A stretch of 64,000 nucleotides of DNA from Craurococcus roseus (lineage in GTDB: Bacteria; Pseudomonadota; Alphaproteobacteria; Acetobacterales; Acetobacteraceae). Positions 18,483-26,543 of this stretch are shown here, in pieces. The notes under the pieces were generated by a model, which was not told where the DNA came from, ran no database searches, and saw only the letters and a list, made by a program, of their open reading frames with translations. Every line of letters starts with the position of its first letter. Positions within the stretch are counted from its first letter, which is position 1. The stretch spans positions 5,255-69,254 of the forward strand of contig NZ_BAAAFZ010000023.1 of NCBI RefSeq assembly GCF_039523795.1. The letters are read 5' to 3'. A program made the position numbers and the translations under genes.

Positions 18483-18739
18483 CTCGGCAAGCCGTTCTCG
18501 TCGTACAGGTCGGAATGGTCGCTGCTGGCGCCGGGCGGGAACAGCTTCGAGGCCCGGTCGGCGATCGCCATGAGTTCGTTGTAGCGCCGGAGCTTCTCCT
18601 CGTCGCGGCCGATCCGCTCGCGCGCCAGCTTCTCCTGCACGGCGCGGCGGACCGCTTCGGTGGCGGAGGTGCCCAGCAACTCCGCGAGCGCCTTCGCGTC
18701 CGCGACCAGTTGCTCGTCCTTGATGTTCAACTGAACCAT
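18479..18739 (-). CDS. vapB: VapB-type antitoxin (Rv0623-like)
   Basis: 86 aa. The N-terminal segment MVQLNIKDEQLVADAKALAE, followed by GTSATEAVRRAV, fits the DNA-binding half of the Rv0623-like VapB family. The C-terminal part (residues 55-86, RYNELMAIADRASKL...) would wrap the toxin. It is expected to neutralise VapC and to repress transcription of the pair. Stop overlaps vapC start. The gap to glyQ is 54 bases and contains a repeat structure that could be its operator. Confidence 0.9.
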   Translation of the reverse strand: MVQLNIKDEQLVADAKALAELLGTSATEAVRRAVQEKLARERIGRDEEKLRRYNELMAIADRASKLFPPGASSDHSDLYDENGLPR

Positions 18740-18750
18740 GAAGCCTCGGC

Positions 18751-18777
18751 GGTAGAAATCCGCCCCGGATGGTAGAA
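18751..18777 (-). promoter_or_regulatory. Candidate VapB operator between glyQ and vapB
   Basis: Two direct GGTAGAA copies (18751-18757 and 18771-18777) lie 20 bases apart, two helical turns, and bracket an inverted ATCCG-CCC-CGGAT (18758-18770). The element ends 12 bases upstream of the vapB ATG. Such symmetric sites commonly serve as antitoxin operators; the assignment here is inference. Confidence 0.45.
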
Positions 18778-18793
18778 CGCAGCGGGGTGCGAG

Positions 18794-19681
18794 TCACGCC
18801 CGCTCTCCAGCCAGCCAAGCCTCGCAGCACCCCTGCGCCAACGCGCGCACGCGCAGGATGAAGGAGGCGCGCTCCGTCACGCTGATGGCGCCGCGGGCGT
18901 CGAGCAGGTTGAAGCGGTGGCTTGCCTTGATGCACTGGTCGTAGGCCGGCAGCGCCAACCCCTTGTCGAGCAGCGCGCGGCACTCACGCTCCGCGTCCTC
19001 GAAGTGGCGGAACAGCGCCGGCACGTCGGCGTGCTCGAAGTTGTGCGCGCTGTACTCGCGTTCCGCCCGCAGGAACACGTCGCCGTAGCGCACGCCCTCG
19101 TCGTTGAACGCCAAGTCGTACACGTTCTCGACGCCCTGGATGTACATCGCCAAGCGTTCCAACCCGTAGGTCAGCTCACAGGACGGCACCTCGCAGGCGA
19201 TGCCGCCCACCTGCTGGAAGTAGGTGAACTGCGTCACCTCCATCCCGTCGCACCACACCTCCCAGCCGAGGCCCCAGGCGCCGAGCGTGGGACTCTCCCA
19301 ATCGTCCTCCACGAAGCGGATATCGTGCAGCGAAGGGTCGATGCCGAGCGCCTTGTAGCTCTCGATCAGCATCGCCTGCGGATCGGCCGGCGTGGGCTTC
19401 AGGATCACTTGGTACTGGTAGTAATGCTGCAAGCGGTTGGGGTTCTCGCCGTAGCGCCCGTCCGAGGGCCGGCGGCTCGGCTGCACGTAGGCCGCCTTCC
19501 ACGGCGCCGACCCGAGCGCGCGCAAGGTCGTCGCCGGGTGGAAGGTGCCGGCGCCCACCTCCATGTCGTAGGGTTGCAGGATCAGGCAGCCGCGCGCCGA
19601 CCAGAAGGCGTGCAGCTTCAGGATCATGTCCTGGAAGCTCAGGGGCCGCGCGGCGGCTTCGGCGAACTGTCCCGTTGTCAT
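18794..19681 (-). CDS. glyQ: Glycyl-tRNA synthetase alpha subunit
   Basis: 295 aa catalytic subunit, class II synthetase. Family hallmarks include LSFQDMILKLHAFWSARGC, QPYDMEVGAGTFHPATTLR and the motif 3-type GLERLAMYIQGVENVYDL. Length is normal for alphaproteobacteria. The ATG is at 19681 and the S49 peptidase stop is 58 bases upstream, so the two may be co-transcribed. Downstream vapBC separates it from glyS. Confidence 0.97.
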   Translation of the reverse strand: MTTGQFAEAAARPLSFQDMILKLHAFWSARGCLILQPYDMEVGAGTFHPATTLRALGSAPWKAAYVQPSRRPSDGRYGENPNRLQHYYQYQVILKPTPADPQAMLIESYKALGIDPSLHDIRFVEDDWESPTLGAWGLGWEVWCDGMEVTQFTYFQQVGGIACEVPSCELTYGLERLAMYIQGVENVYDLAFNDEGVRYGDVFLRAEREYSAHNFEHADVPALFRHFEDAERECRALLDKGLALPAYDQCIKASHRFNLLDARGAISVTERASFILRVRALAQGCCEAWLAGERA

Positions 19682-19739
19682 GCGGGGGCGGCGTCCTCGT
19701 TGTCGTTGCGCCGCACAATACCCGCCGCGGCATTGGTTG

Positions 19740-20546
19740 TCACAGCCCGAGCCGCGCCCACGCCGCCCGCTCCTCCAGCGCGGCGATCGCGGCCTCCGCC
19801 GAAACGCTGGGCAGCAGCCGTTGCAGCAGCGGGCGCCGCGGCCCGCCCACCGGAATCAGGCGCGCCTTCGGCCCGAAGCGCCGTTCCGCTTCGCCCCGCG
19901 CGTCGCCCAGCCGGTCGGCGAGGCCGAGTTCCACCGCGCGGCGGCCGGGCCAGAAGCGTCCGGTGAACAGCTCCTCCGCCGGTGCCTTCAGCTTGGAACC
20001 GCGCCGCGAGGAGACCCAGCCGCGGAACTCGCCGTGCAGGTCCTGCAACAAGGTCCGCAGCCGCTCCATGTCCTCCGGCCGCTCCGGCTGGAACGGGTCG
20101 AGGAAGCTCTTCTCCGTCCCCGCCGTGTGCATCCGCCGCTCCACGCCGTAGCGCGCCAGCGCGTCCTGGAAGCCGAAGCCGGCGGCGATCACGCCGATGG
20201 AGCCGAGGATGGAGGACGGGTCCGCCACGATCTCGTCCGCCGCGCAGGCGATCCAGTAGCCGCCGGAGGCCGCAGCGTCCTCCACGCAGGCCACCACCGG
20301 CACCTTCTTCTCGTCGGCGAGGCGGCGGATGCGCGCGGCGATGAGGGAGGACTGCACGGGCGAGCCGCCTGGCGAGTTCAGCGCCAGGAACACCGCCGCC
20401 ACCCGGCGAAGCCCGAAGGCGCGCTCCAGCGCCGGCGCGGCGGAGGAGAGGCTGAGGCCGCCGCCGAAGCCGGGCCGGGCGGTGATGGCGCCGGACAGGC
20501 GGACGAGCGCCACGCGGGGACGGCGGTCGAAAGGGAGGAGGAACAT
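19740..20546 (-). CDS. S49 family serine peptidase (SppA/SohB-like)
   Basis: 268 aa single-domain S49 peptidase. The Ser-Lys dyad is visible: Ser94 in AASGGYWIAC and Lys146 in GTEKSFLDPF; the substrate-side ALNSPGGSPVQSS precedes it. There is no obvious N-terminal membrane span, so it resembles the short cytosolic or peripherally bound form. S49 enzymes degrade signal peptides and misfolded membrane proteins. It is first in the minus-strand run that continues into glyQ and is divergent from the SDR gene at 20644. Confidence 0.92.
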   Translation of the reverse strand: MFLLPFDRRPRVALVRLSGAITARPGFGGGLSLSSAAPALERAFGLRRVAAVFLALNSPGGSPVQSSLIAARIRRLADEKKVPVVACVEDAAASGGYWIACAADEIVADPSSILGSIGVIAAGFGFQDALARYGVERRMHTAGTEKSFLDPFQPERPEDMERLRTLLQDLHGEFRGWVSSRRGSKLKAPAEELFTGRFWPGRRAVELGLADRLGDARGEAERRFGPKARLIPVGGPRRPLLQRLLPSVSAEAAIAALEERAAWARLGL

Positions 20547-20643
20547 GCGTCCCTATGTGCCCGCGCCCCGCGCATCATCAAGCCGCGGCCTTGCCGGGGC
20601 GGCCGGTCGCGGCCAGCCTGCGCCCGGACGGGGAGGCCGGGGC

Positions 20644-21390
20644 ATGGGCGAATTCGGGAGCAAGCGCGTGGTGGTGTGCGGCGGCAGCCGGGGCATCGGG
20701 CGCTCGGTGGCGCTGGGCTTCGCGCAAGGGGGCGCGGCCGTCTCCATTTGCGCCCGCAGCCCCGGGCCGCTGGAAGAGACGCGCAAGGAGATCGAAGCCA
20801 AGGGCGTCCCCGCCCACGCCGCCCCTTGCGACCTGGCGGACGGCCCCGCCGTGCTCGCCTACGTGGAAGCGGCGGCGCAGGCCCTCGGCGGCATCGACGT
20901 GCTGGTCAACAACGCCTCCGGCTTCGGATCGCAGGACACGGAAGAGGGCTGGGCCGCCGGCCTATCCGTGGACGTGATGGCGACGGTGCGCGCCAGCCGC
21001 GCCGCGCTGCCGCACCTGGAACGGTCGCGCGGCTGCATCGTCAACGTCTCGTCCATCTCCGGCTTCATGCCCTCCACCCGCACGCCGGCCTACGCCGCGG
21101 TGAAGGCGCTGCTCATCAACTACACCGCCAGCCAGGCGCAGATGCACGCGCCGAAGGGCATCCGCGTGAACGGCGTCGCGCCCGGCTCCATCGAGTTCCC
21201 CGGCGGCTCCTGGGAGAAGCGCCGCACCAGCGACCCGAAGCTCTACGGGAGCATCCTCGACAGCATCCCCTTCGGCCGCCTCGGCACGCCGGAGGAGGTG
21301 GCGGAGGTGGTGCTGTTCCTGTCCTCGCCCCGCGCGCGCTGGGTGACGGGGCAGACGGTCATCGTGGACGGCGGGCAGATGTGGGGCTGA
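20644..21390 (+). CDS. SDR family NAD(P)-dependent oxidoreductase
   Basis: 248 aa classical short-chain dehydrogenase. GGSRGIG (13-19), NNAS (89-92) and the catalytic Ser137, Tyr150 and Lys154 are present, and the C-terminal VTGQTVIVDGG is the common oligomer-interface end. ATG 20644 is the start with coding bias; longer in-frame extensions overlap the divergent peptidase promoter region. Substrate is unknown; the form resembles 3-oxoacyl-ACP reductase-like or sugar alcohol dehydrogenases. Confidence 0.9.
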   Translation: MGEFGSKRVVVCGGSRGIGRSVALGFAQGGAAVSICARSPGPLEETRKEIEAKGVPAHAAPCDLADGPAVLAYVEAAAQALGGIDVLVNNASGFGSQDTEEGWAAGLSVDVMATVRASRAALPHLERSRGCIVNVSSISGFMPSTRTPAYAAVKALLINYTASQAQMHAPKGIRVNGVAPGSIEFPGGSWEKRRTSDPKLYGSILDSIPFGRLGTPEEVAEVVLFLSSPRARWVTGQTVIVDGGQMWG

Positions 21391-21429
21391 TCGCCCCATG
21401 GCTCGGGAAATGGATGGGCGAGGGACGCC

Positions 21430-21660
21430 ATGCGCTACTTAACCATTGAAAACAACGGCCGGCCTTGGCGGCTCTGCATCAACACCAACCAAGCCGATCT
21501 GGAAGGCTTCCTGGCCAAGCACGCCGCGGAAGCGGTCGCGCCGGGCGGCTTCACCACGCGCCCCTCGACGCCGCACGAAGCCGCCCAGTGCGCGGCGGCG
21601 CACACCGAGTTCATCGACAAGGGCGGCGACTACGGGAGTTTCTTCTCCGTCGAGGCCTGA
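21430..21660 (+). CDS. Hypothetical protein, 76 aa
   Basis: Small soluble protein that begins MRYLTIENNGRPWRLCIN, with a central Ala-rich helix and an acidic C-terminus ending FFSVEA. It has no signal peptide or known motif. It starts 39 bases after the SDR stop with GAGGGACGCC ahead of the ATG, and its composition matches the genome. It ends before a perfect hairpin shared with the convergent 93-aa gene. Function unknown. Confidence 0.65.
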   Translation: MRYLTIENNGRPWRLCINTNQADLEGFLAKHAAEAVAPGGFTTRPSTPHEAAQCAAAHTEFIDKGGDYGSFFSVEA

Positions 21661-21682
21661 CACGCTTCGATTCGGCGACTAT

Positions 21683-21703
21683 GGGCGGGCCGCCGGCCCG
21701 CCC
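21683..21703. terminator. Perfect hairpin between convergent small genes
   Basis: 9-bp stem GGGCGGGCC / GGCCCGCCC with a 3-base loop, placed between the stop at 21660 (+) and the stop at 21707 (-). Likely a bidirectional terminator; no long T-run follows. Confidence 0.65.
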
Positions 21704-21706
21704 CGG

Positions 21707-21988
21707 TCAGCCGTCCCGGTGCCCCGACTGCGGCTTGCCGGCGTTCGCCGCTTCCGCTTGCTCCTTTTCGCGCTTGCCGACAGTGGCGCTGCTGGTGTCG
21801 TCGCCCGCCACCGCGCCCTCCGCGAGCGCCTTCGAGGCCGCCCCCTTGGGCGCGCCCTTGCCTTCCGTCGGCGAAGCCGCCTTGCCGCCCTCGGGCACGG
21901 CGTCGTCCGGGCTGGGGTGGTGCCCTTTCACCGTGCCCCGGCTCGTCGTGCGGTCGTCGCTGCCGCCGCTCGACTTCTTCTTGGTCAT
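21707..21988 (-). CDS. Low-complexity hydrophilic protein, 93 aa
   Basis: Predicted intrinsically disordered: rich in Gly, Ser, Lys, Ala and Asp, without Cys, Trp, Phe, Tyr or Leu-rich core. It begins MTKKKSSGGSDD. The pattern resembles hydrophilin- or stress-type small proteins found in Rhodospirillales. A similar disordered small protein is encoded at 57012-57221. The minus strand upstream of ATG 21988 shows GGAAG at suitable spacing. Function unknown. Confidence 0.6.
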   Translation of the reverse strand: MTKKKSSGGSDDRTTSRGTVKGHHPSPDDAVPEGGKAASPTEGKGAPKGAASKALAEGAVAGDDTSSATVGKREKEQAEAANAGKPQSGHRDG

Positions 21989-22060
21989 GGCTTCCGTTCC
22001 GTCCGTGGAGGCCCTTCAACCCCTCAGGCGCCGGCCGGTTGCGCGCCGGGCCCGCGGCCG

Positions 22061-22483
22061 TCAGTCCCCCGCTGGCCTGCCGCGCAGGCGCTTGGTGTCC
22101 GACCGCCGCGCCTTCCCCTCCAACCGCCGCACCTTCGACCCCAGCGTCGGCCGCGTCGCGCGCCGCTTGGGCGGGGGCGGCGCGGCGGCCTCGCGGATCA
22201 GCGCCACCAGCCGCCCCAGCGCGTCATCCCGGTTGCGCTCGCGCGTGCGGAAGCGCTGCGCGGTGATGACGATCTCCCCCGCCAGGGTCGCCCGGTGCCC
22301 GGCCATCCGCAGCAGCCGCGCCCGCACCGCATCCGGCAGGCTCGGCGAGTTGCGCGCGTCGAAGCGGAGCTGCACCGCCGTCTCCAGCTTGTTGACGTTC
22401 TGCCCACCCGGCCCGGAGGCGCGCAGGAAGCTTTCCCGCAGCTCGTCCTCCCGGATGGAAACGCCGTGCCCGACCTCGATCAT
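22061..22483 (-). CDS. arfB: Peptidyl-tRNA hydrolase ArfB (ribosome rescue)
   Basis: 140 aa. The GGQ catalytic motif is at 26-28 in RASGPGGQNVNK, and the basic C-terminal tail (KRRATRPTLGSKVRRLEGKARR) is the part that enters the empty mRNA channel. ArfB releases stalled peptides from non-stop ribosomes. The start at 22483 gives the normal length; a longer upstream frame adds an unrelated extension. It is divergent from the ThDP enzyme gene at 22579. Confidence 0.93.
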   Translation of the reverse strand: MIEVGHGVSIREDELRESFLRASGPGGQNVNKLETAVQLRFDARNSPSLPDAVRARLLRMAGHRATLAGEIVITAQRFRTRERNRDDALGRLVALIREAAAPPPPKRRATRPTLGSKVRRLEGKARRSDTKRLRGRPAGD

Positions 22484-22578
22484 GCCCCTGCCCTTCGCGG
22501 AACATTCTGCCCGCGCGCGGCCCAACTTGCCAGCGCCCCGCCCCGGCGTGATGTTCCCCTGGACGCGAGGGGAAACGC

Positions 22579-23130
22579 ATGGTGCAGCGCGACGAGTTGG
22601 AGATGGCGCCGGACGCGGCCGAAGCATGGCCGGACCGCATCTACGACCTCCTGAAGGAGCACGGCATCCGCCAGGTGGCCCTGGTGCCGGACGCCGGCCA
22701 TTCCCGCCTGATCCGCCGCTGCCTCGCGGACAACGAAATGCGCGTCGTCACCCTCACCACCGAGGAGGAGGGCGTGGCCCAGCTCTTCGGCGCCTGGCTC
22801 GGCGGCCAAAAAGGCGTGCTCCTGATGCAGAGCAGCGGGGTGGGCAACTGCATCAACATGCTCTCGGTCGCCGTCGCGCACCGCACGCCGCTGCCGATGA
22901 TCGTGACCATGCGCGGCGAGTTCGGCGAGTTCAACCCGTTCCAGGTGCCCATGGGCCAAGCGACGCCCGCTGTGCTGGAAGCCATGGGCACGCTGGTCCG
23001 CCGCGCTGATGCGCCGGAGGACGTGGCGCCCACCGTGGACGCCACGCTCCGCCTCGCCTTCAACACCTTCCGCCCGACCGCGACCCTGATCGGCCAGCGC
23101 GTCATCGGCGCCAAGACCTTCGGGAAGTGA
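22579..23130 (+). CDS. ThDP-binding decarboxylase, alpha subunit (sulfopyruvate/phosphonopyruvate decarboxylase-like)
   Basis: 183 aa protein equal to the PYR domain of ThDP enzymes. The conserved activating Glu lies in TTEEEGVAQLFGAW (62-64), followed by QSSGVGNCINML. Together with the next gene (4-base gap) it makes a split enzyme like ComD/ComE, which decarboxylates sulfopyruvate, or phosphonopyruvate decarboxylase. The adjacent 2-hydroxyacid dehydrogenase would supply a 2-oxoacid. The exact substrate is not determined by sequence. Confidence 0.82.
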   Translation: MVQRDELEMAPDAAEAWPDRIYDLLKEHGIRQVALVPDAGHSRLIRRCLADNEMRVVTLTTEEEGVAQLFGAWLGGQKGVLLMQSSGVGNCINMLSVAVAHRTPLPMIVTMRGEFGEFNPFQVPMGQATPAVLEAMGTLVRRADAPEDVAPTVDATLRLAFNTFRPTATLIGQRVIGAKTFGK

Positions 23131-23134
23131 CGCC

Positions 23135-23749
23135 ATGAGCGCGAGCATCGAAACGGGCAAGACCGGCAGGATGAAGCGCCGCCCCCTGGTGCGCGAACTG
23201 CTGCGCGACCGCGGGAGCCTGCTCGTCATAGGCGGCCTCGGCGCCCCGGCCTGGGACATCACCGCCGCCGGCGACGCGCCGGAGAACCTGCCGCTCTGGG
23301 GCGGCATGGGCGGCGCGGCGATGATGGGCCTGGGCTTGGCGCTGGCGCAGCCGTCCCGCCGCGTGCTGGTCATCACCGGCGACGGCGAGATGCTGATGGG
23401 CATCGGCGCCCTCGCCACCATCGCCGTGCAGAAGCCGGCGAACCTCTCGATCGTGGTGCAGGACAACGAGCGCTACGGCGAGACCGGGATGCAAGAAACC
23501 CACACCCGCCACGGCGTGGACCTCGCCGGCATGGCGCGCGCGGCCGGCATCGCGGACTCGCGCCTCGTCACGGACGCCAAGGACGTGCCGGCGCTGCGCG
23601 AGGCGATCCACGCCGGCAAAGGCCCGCTCTTCGCGCAGGTGAAGATCGACGACGCGCCGGAGCCGCTGGTGCTGCCCCCGCGCGAGGCCGCCATCCTCCA
23701 GGCCCGGATGCGCGAAGCGATCCTCGGCCCCGCCGCGCACCTGCAATAG
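23135..23749 (+). CDS. ThDP-binding decarboxylase, beta subunit
   Basis: 204 aa protein equal to the PP domain. The Mg-ThDP motif begins GDGEML (82-87) and ends at Asn111 in VVQDNERYGETG, the proper spacing. GGMGGAAMMGLGLA precedes it. The C-terminal 40 residues end with a proline/arginine-rich tail. A second in-frame ATG at 23171 could be the true start, trimming 12 residues. It works with the alpha subunit encoded just upstream. Confidence 0.82.
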   Translation: MSASIETGKTGRMKRRPLVRELLRDRGSLLVIGGLGAPAWDITAAGDAPENLPLWGGMGGAAMMGLGLALAQPSRRVLVITGDGEMLMGIGALATIAVQKPANLSIVVQDNERYGETGMQETHTRHGVDLAGMARAAGIADSRLVTDAKDVPALREAIHAGKGPLFAQVKIDDAPEPLVLPPREAAILQARMREAILGPAAHLQ

Positions 23750-23767
23750 CCCGGAAGCCCCGCCGCC

Positions 23768-24742
23768 ATGCCGCACGTCCTCTGCCTCCGCCCCGTCCAC
23801 CCGGAGGCGCTGGAGCGGCTCCGGAACCACCCCGGCATCACCGTGGAGGTGATGCCGGACCCGACGCCCGAGAACCTCAAGCCCGTCCTGCCCTACACGG
23901 AAGCGGTGATCGTCCGCGCCACACGGATAGACAGAGCCTTCCTGGCAATGGCCCCGGAGCTGCGCATCGTCGCCCGCCACGGCGTCGGCTACGACGCGGT
24001 GGACGTACCGGCGCTCACCCAGCGCGGCATCCCCCTCACCGTCACGCCGGACGCCAACGCCGTGAGCGTCGCCGAGCACGCCATGATGCTGCTGCTCTCG
24101 GTGGCCCGCCGCGTGAAGGACTACGACGCCGCCACCCGTGCCCTCGACTGGGGCCCGCGCGAGTCGCTCCCCACCTTCGACCTCGCCGGCAGCACCCTGC
24201 TGGTGGTGGGCTTCGGCCGCATCGGCGCCCGCACCGCGCGCCTCGCCGCCGCCTTCGGGATGCGCGTGCTGGCCTACGATCCCTATGTTCCCGGGAACAC
24301 GATCAAGGGCGCCGGCTTCACGCCCGCCAAGACCCTCGCCGCCGGCTTGGCGGAGGCGGACGCCGTCACGCTCCACTGCCCCAGCAACGAGGAAACCCGC
24401 GGCTTGGTCGGCAAGGAGTTCGTCGTCGCCATGAAGCGCGGCTCGGTGCTGGTGAACACCGCCCGCGGCACCCTGGTGGACGAGGAGGCGCTCGCCGCCG
24501 GTCTGCGCTCCGGCCAGGTCGCCGCCGCCGGCCTCGACGTGTTCTGGGAAGAGCCGCTGAAGGCGGAAAACCCGCTCCGCGACCTGCCCAACGTGGTGAT
24601 GACGCCCCATAGCGCCGCCGCCACCGCCGAGAGCGTCCGGCGCATGTCCCTCTCCTGCGCCGACAGCGTCATCGCCGCCTTCGAAGGCCGGCTCGACCCC
24701 GACGTGGTCATCAACAAGGAGGTGCTGCGCGGCAACGCGTAG
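23768..24742 (+). CDS. D-2-hydroxyacid dehydrogenase family protein
   Basis: 324 aa NAD(P)-dependent enzyme. The Rossmann motif GFGRIG is at 148-153 and the catalytic Arg233, Glu262 and His281 are in place (NTARGTLVDEE, FWEEPL, TPHSAAAT). It resembles phosphoglycerate- and sulfolactate-dehydrogenase types. It lies 18 bases after the ThDP beta gene and 11 bases before the MmgE/PrpD gene, so it is operonic. A route hydroxyacid -> 2-oxoacid -> aldehyde is a reasonable inference from this order. Confidence 0.9.
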   Translation: MPHVLCLRPVHPEALERLRNHPGITVEVMPDPTPENLKPVLPYTEAVIVRATRIDRAFLAMAPELRIVARHGVGYDAVDVPALTQRGIPLTVTPDANAVSVAEHAMMLLLSVARRVKDYDAATRALDWGPRESLPTFDLAGSTLLVVGFGRIGARTARLAAAFGMRVLAYDPYVPGNTIKGAGFTPAKTLAAGLAEADAVTLHCPSNEETRGLVGKEFVVAMKRGSVLVNTARGTLVDEEALAAGLRSGQVAAAGLDVFWEEPLKAENPLRDLPNVVMTPHSAAATAESVRRMSLSCADSVIAAFEGRLDPDVVINKEVLRGNA

Positions 24743-24753
24743 CGCGCGCGCGC

Positions 24754-26136
24754 ATGGCCGAGAACCCGCTCCTTGCCCTCGCCGACCACGCCGCGTCCTG
24801 GCGCGACCGGCCCATGCCGCCCGAGGTCGCGCACCACGCGCGCCGCGCGCTGATCGACTGGTTCGCCGCGCTGCTGCCCGGCTGCCTCCACCCGCCCGCG
24901 ACCCTGCTCGCCGCCGCCCTCGCGCCCGAGCGCGGCACCGGCCGCGCCATCTGCTACGTGGACGGCCAGCCAAGCGCCCTCCGCCACGCCGCCCTGCTCA
25001 ACGCCACCGCCAGCCACTCGGTCGAGTTCGACGACATCTACCGCGACGCCGGCTACCATCCCGGCTGCCCCACAATCGGCGCGGCCCTGGCGGCGGCGCA
25101 GTCGCGCGGCGCCACGTTGGACGCCCTGCTCCGCGCCATCACCGCCGGTTACGAGGTCTCCTGCCGCATCGGCGTCGCGGTGCAGCCCAGCCACTACCGC
25201 TATTGGCACACCACCGGCACCGTCGGCACCTTCGGCGCCGCCACCGCCACCGCGCTGCTGCTGGGCTGCGACGCCGGCCGCACCGCCCACGCCATCGCCA
25301 CCGCCGCCACCTTCGCCGGCGGCTTGCAGCAGGCGTTCCGCTCCGGCGGCATGAGCAAGCCCCTCCACCCCGGCCACGCGGCCGACGCCGGCGCCCTCGC
25401 GGCCATCGGCGCCGCCGCCGGCGTCACCGGCGCCCTCGACGCGCTGCACGGCCCGGTCGGCTTCGCCGCCGCCACCAGCGAGGACGCCGGCAAGTGGGAC
25501 AAGGCCCTGGCGGACCTGGGCGAGCGCTTCGCCATCACCGCCATGACCTTCAAGAACCACGGCTGCTGCGGCCACATCTTCGCTGGCCTGGACGCCGTGG
25601 CCGACCTCCGCGCCGAGCACGGCTTCGGCCCCGACGACGTGGAAGCCGTCCACCTCGGCGGCTACGGCCCCACCAAGGAGGTCTGCGACCGCCCCGACCC
25701 CGGCACCGAGCAGGAAGCCCGCTTCTCCGCCCAGTACTGCATCGCCGCCCTCCTGGTCCTGGGCGGCGTCCGTCTCGCCGCCTTCGAGCCGCCGGCGCTC
25801 GCCGACGGGCGCATCCGCGCCCTAATGCGCCGTGTTTCCGTGTCGCTCGACCGGGAGTTGGCCGCCGACTACCCCGGCCGCCGCGCCGCCAAGGTCGCGG
25901 TCAGGCTGCGCGACGGACGCGAGTTGTTCCGCCACCAGCCAACCCGCAAGGGCGACCCGGACGCCCCCCTCTCGGACCGGGAGTTGTCCGACAAATTCAC
26001 CGAACTGGCCGCCCCCGTGGCCGGCGCCGCCGCGTCCCGGACCCTGTTGGACGCCCTGTGGCACGGCGATGCCCTGCCCGGCCCGGTGCCGTTGCCGGCG
26101 GCCGGTCGAGGCGCCGCCCACCGGGCCGCGGAATAG
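24754..26136 (+). CDS. MmgE/PrpD family protein
   Basis: 460 aa member of the family that includes 2-methylcitrate dehydratase and cis-aconitate decarboxylase. Typical segments include HSVEFDDIYRDAGYHPGCP (residues about 89-107), GGMSKPLHPGHAADAG and TFKNHGCCGHIFAGLDA. The ATG follows the dehydrogenase stop by 11 bases. It probably acts on a hydroxy-tricarboxylic or related acid in the same catabolic route, but family membership alone does not give the substrate. Confidence 0.9.
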   Translation: MAENPLLALADHAASWRDRPMPPEVAHHARRALIDWFAALLPGCLHPPATLLAAALAPERGTGRAICYVDGQPSALRHAALLNATASHSVEFDDIYRDAGYHPGCPTIGAALAAAQSRGATLDALLRAITAGYEVSCRIGVAVQPSHYRYWHTTGTVGTFGAATATALLLGCDAGRTAHAIATAATFAGGLQQAFRSGGMSKPLHPGHAADAGALAAIGAAAGVTGALDALHGPVGFAAATSEDAGKWDKALADLGERFAITAMTFKNHGCCGHIFAGLDAVADLRAEHGFGPDDVEAVHLGGYGPTKEVCDRPDPGTEQEARFSAQYCIAALLVLGGVRLAAFEPPALADGRIRALMRRVSVSLDRELAADYPGRRAAKVAVRLRDGRELFRHQPTRKGDPDAPLSDRELSDKFTELAAPVAGAAASRTLLDALWHGDALPGPVPLPAAGRGAAHRAAE

Positions 26137-26144
26137 TGTTTGTA

Positions 26145-26156
26145 GGAACCGGTTCC
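26145..26156. promoter_or_regulatory. Perfect 12-bp palindrome GGAACCGGTTCC
   Basis: Lies 9 bases after the MmgE/PrpD stop in a locally less GC-rich stretch, upstream of the 48-aa ORF. It could be an operator or a chance palindrome. An AT-rich TAATAT (26174-26179) follows but has no matching -35. Confidence 0.3.
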
Positions 26157-26208
26157 ATTTCCCGACGTTCACTTAATATCAAGGTGCGGGTAAGGGGATT
26201 GAGACGGC

Positions 26209-26355
26209 ATGAGCGAGGGACACGACGCGCCACCGCCGGGCGACGACGCGGAAGGCTTCCCGTTGCTGGAAGGCTGGATGTTCGGCCGGCTGCTCTTCCC
26301 GTTCGCCATGCAAGAGGTGCAAAGGGTGCCGCCCGCCAACGACGACCAGGACTGA
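26209..26355 (+). CDS. Candidate microprotein, 48 aa
   Basis: Short ORF with ATG at 26209 and TGA at 26353-26355. It begins MSEGHDAPPPGDD, has a central amphipathic/hydrophobic stretch from residue 17 to 35 (FPLLEGWMFGRLLFPFAMQ) and a polar end. AAGGGGA precedes the start by about 10 bases. Third positions are GC-rich, like real genes here. The hydrophobic centre might insert in a membrane or bind a partner. It lies between the MmgE/PrpD and amidase genes. No family is recognised. Confidence 0.5.
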   Translation: MSEGHDAPPPGDDAEGFPLLEGWMFGRLLFPFAMQEVQRVPPANDDQD

Positions 26356-26543
26356 CCGGCTCCGCCGCGCCACCCGGCGGGAAAGGCTCGCACCGACCCG
26401 AACAGAAGCGGTCCAATGTCTGAGCCTTGCCCTTTGCTCGAAATGGCCGCGCGCACCGGGCCAGGGAGCAAGATAGTAAGGAAGTAAGGCGTCGCGTCCC
26501 GGCGCGCCTTGCCCTCCCGCCCCGGCATGGCCAGCATCGCCCG

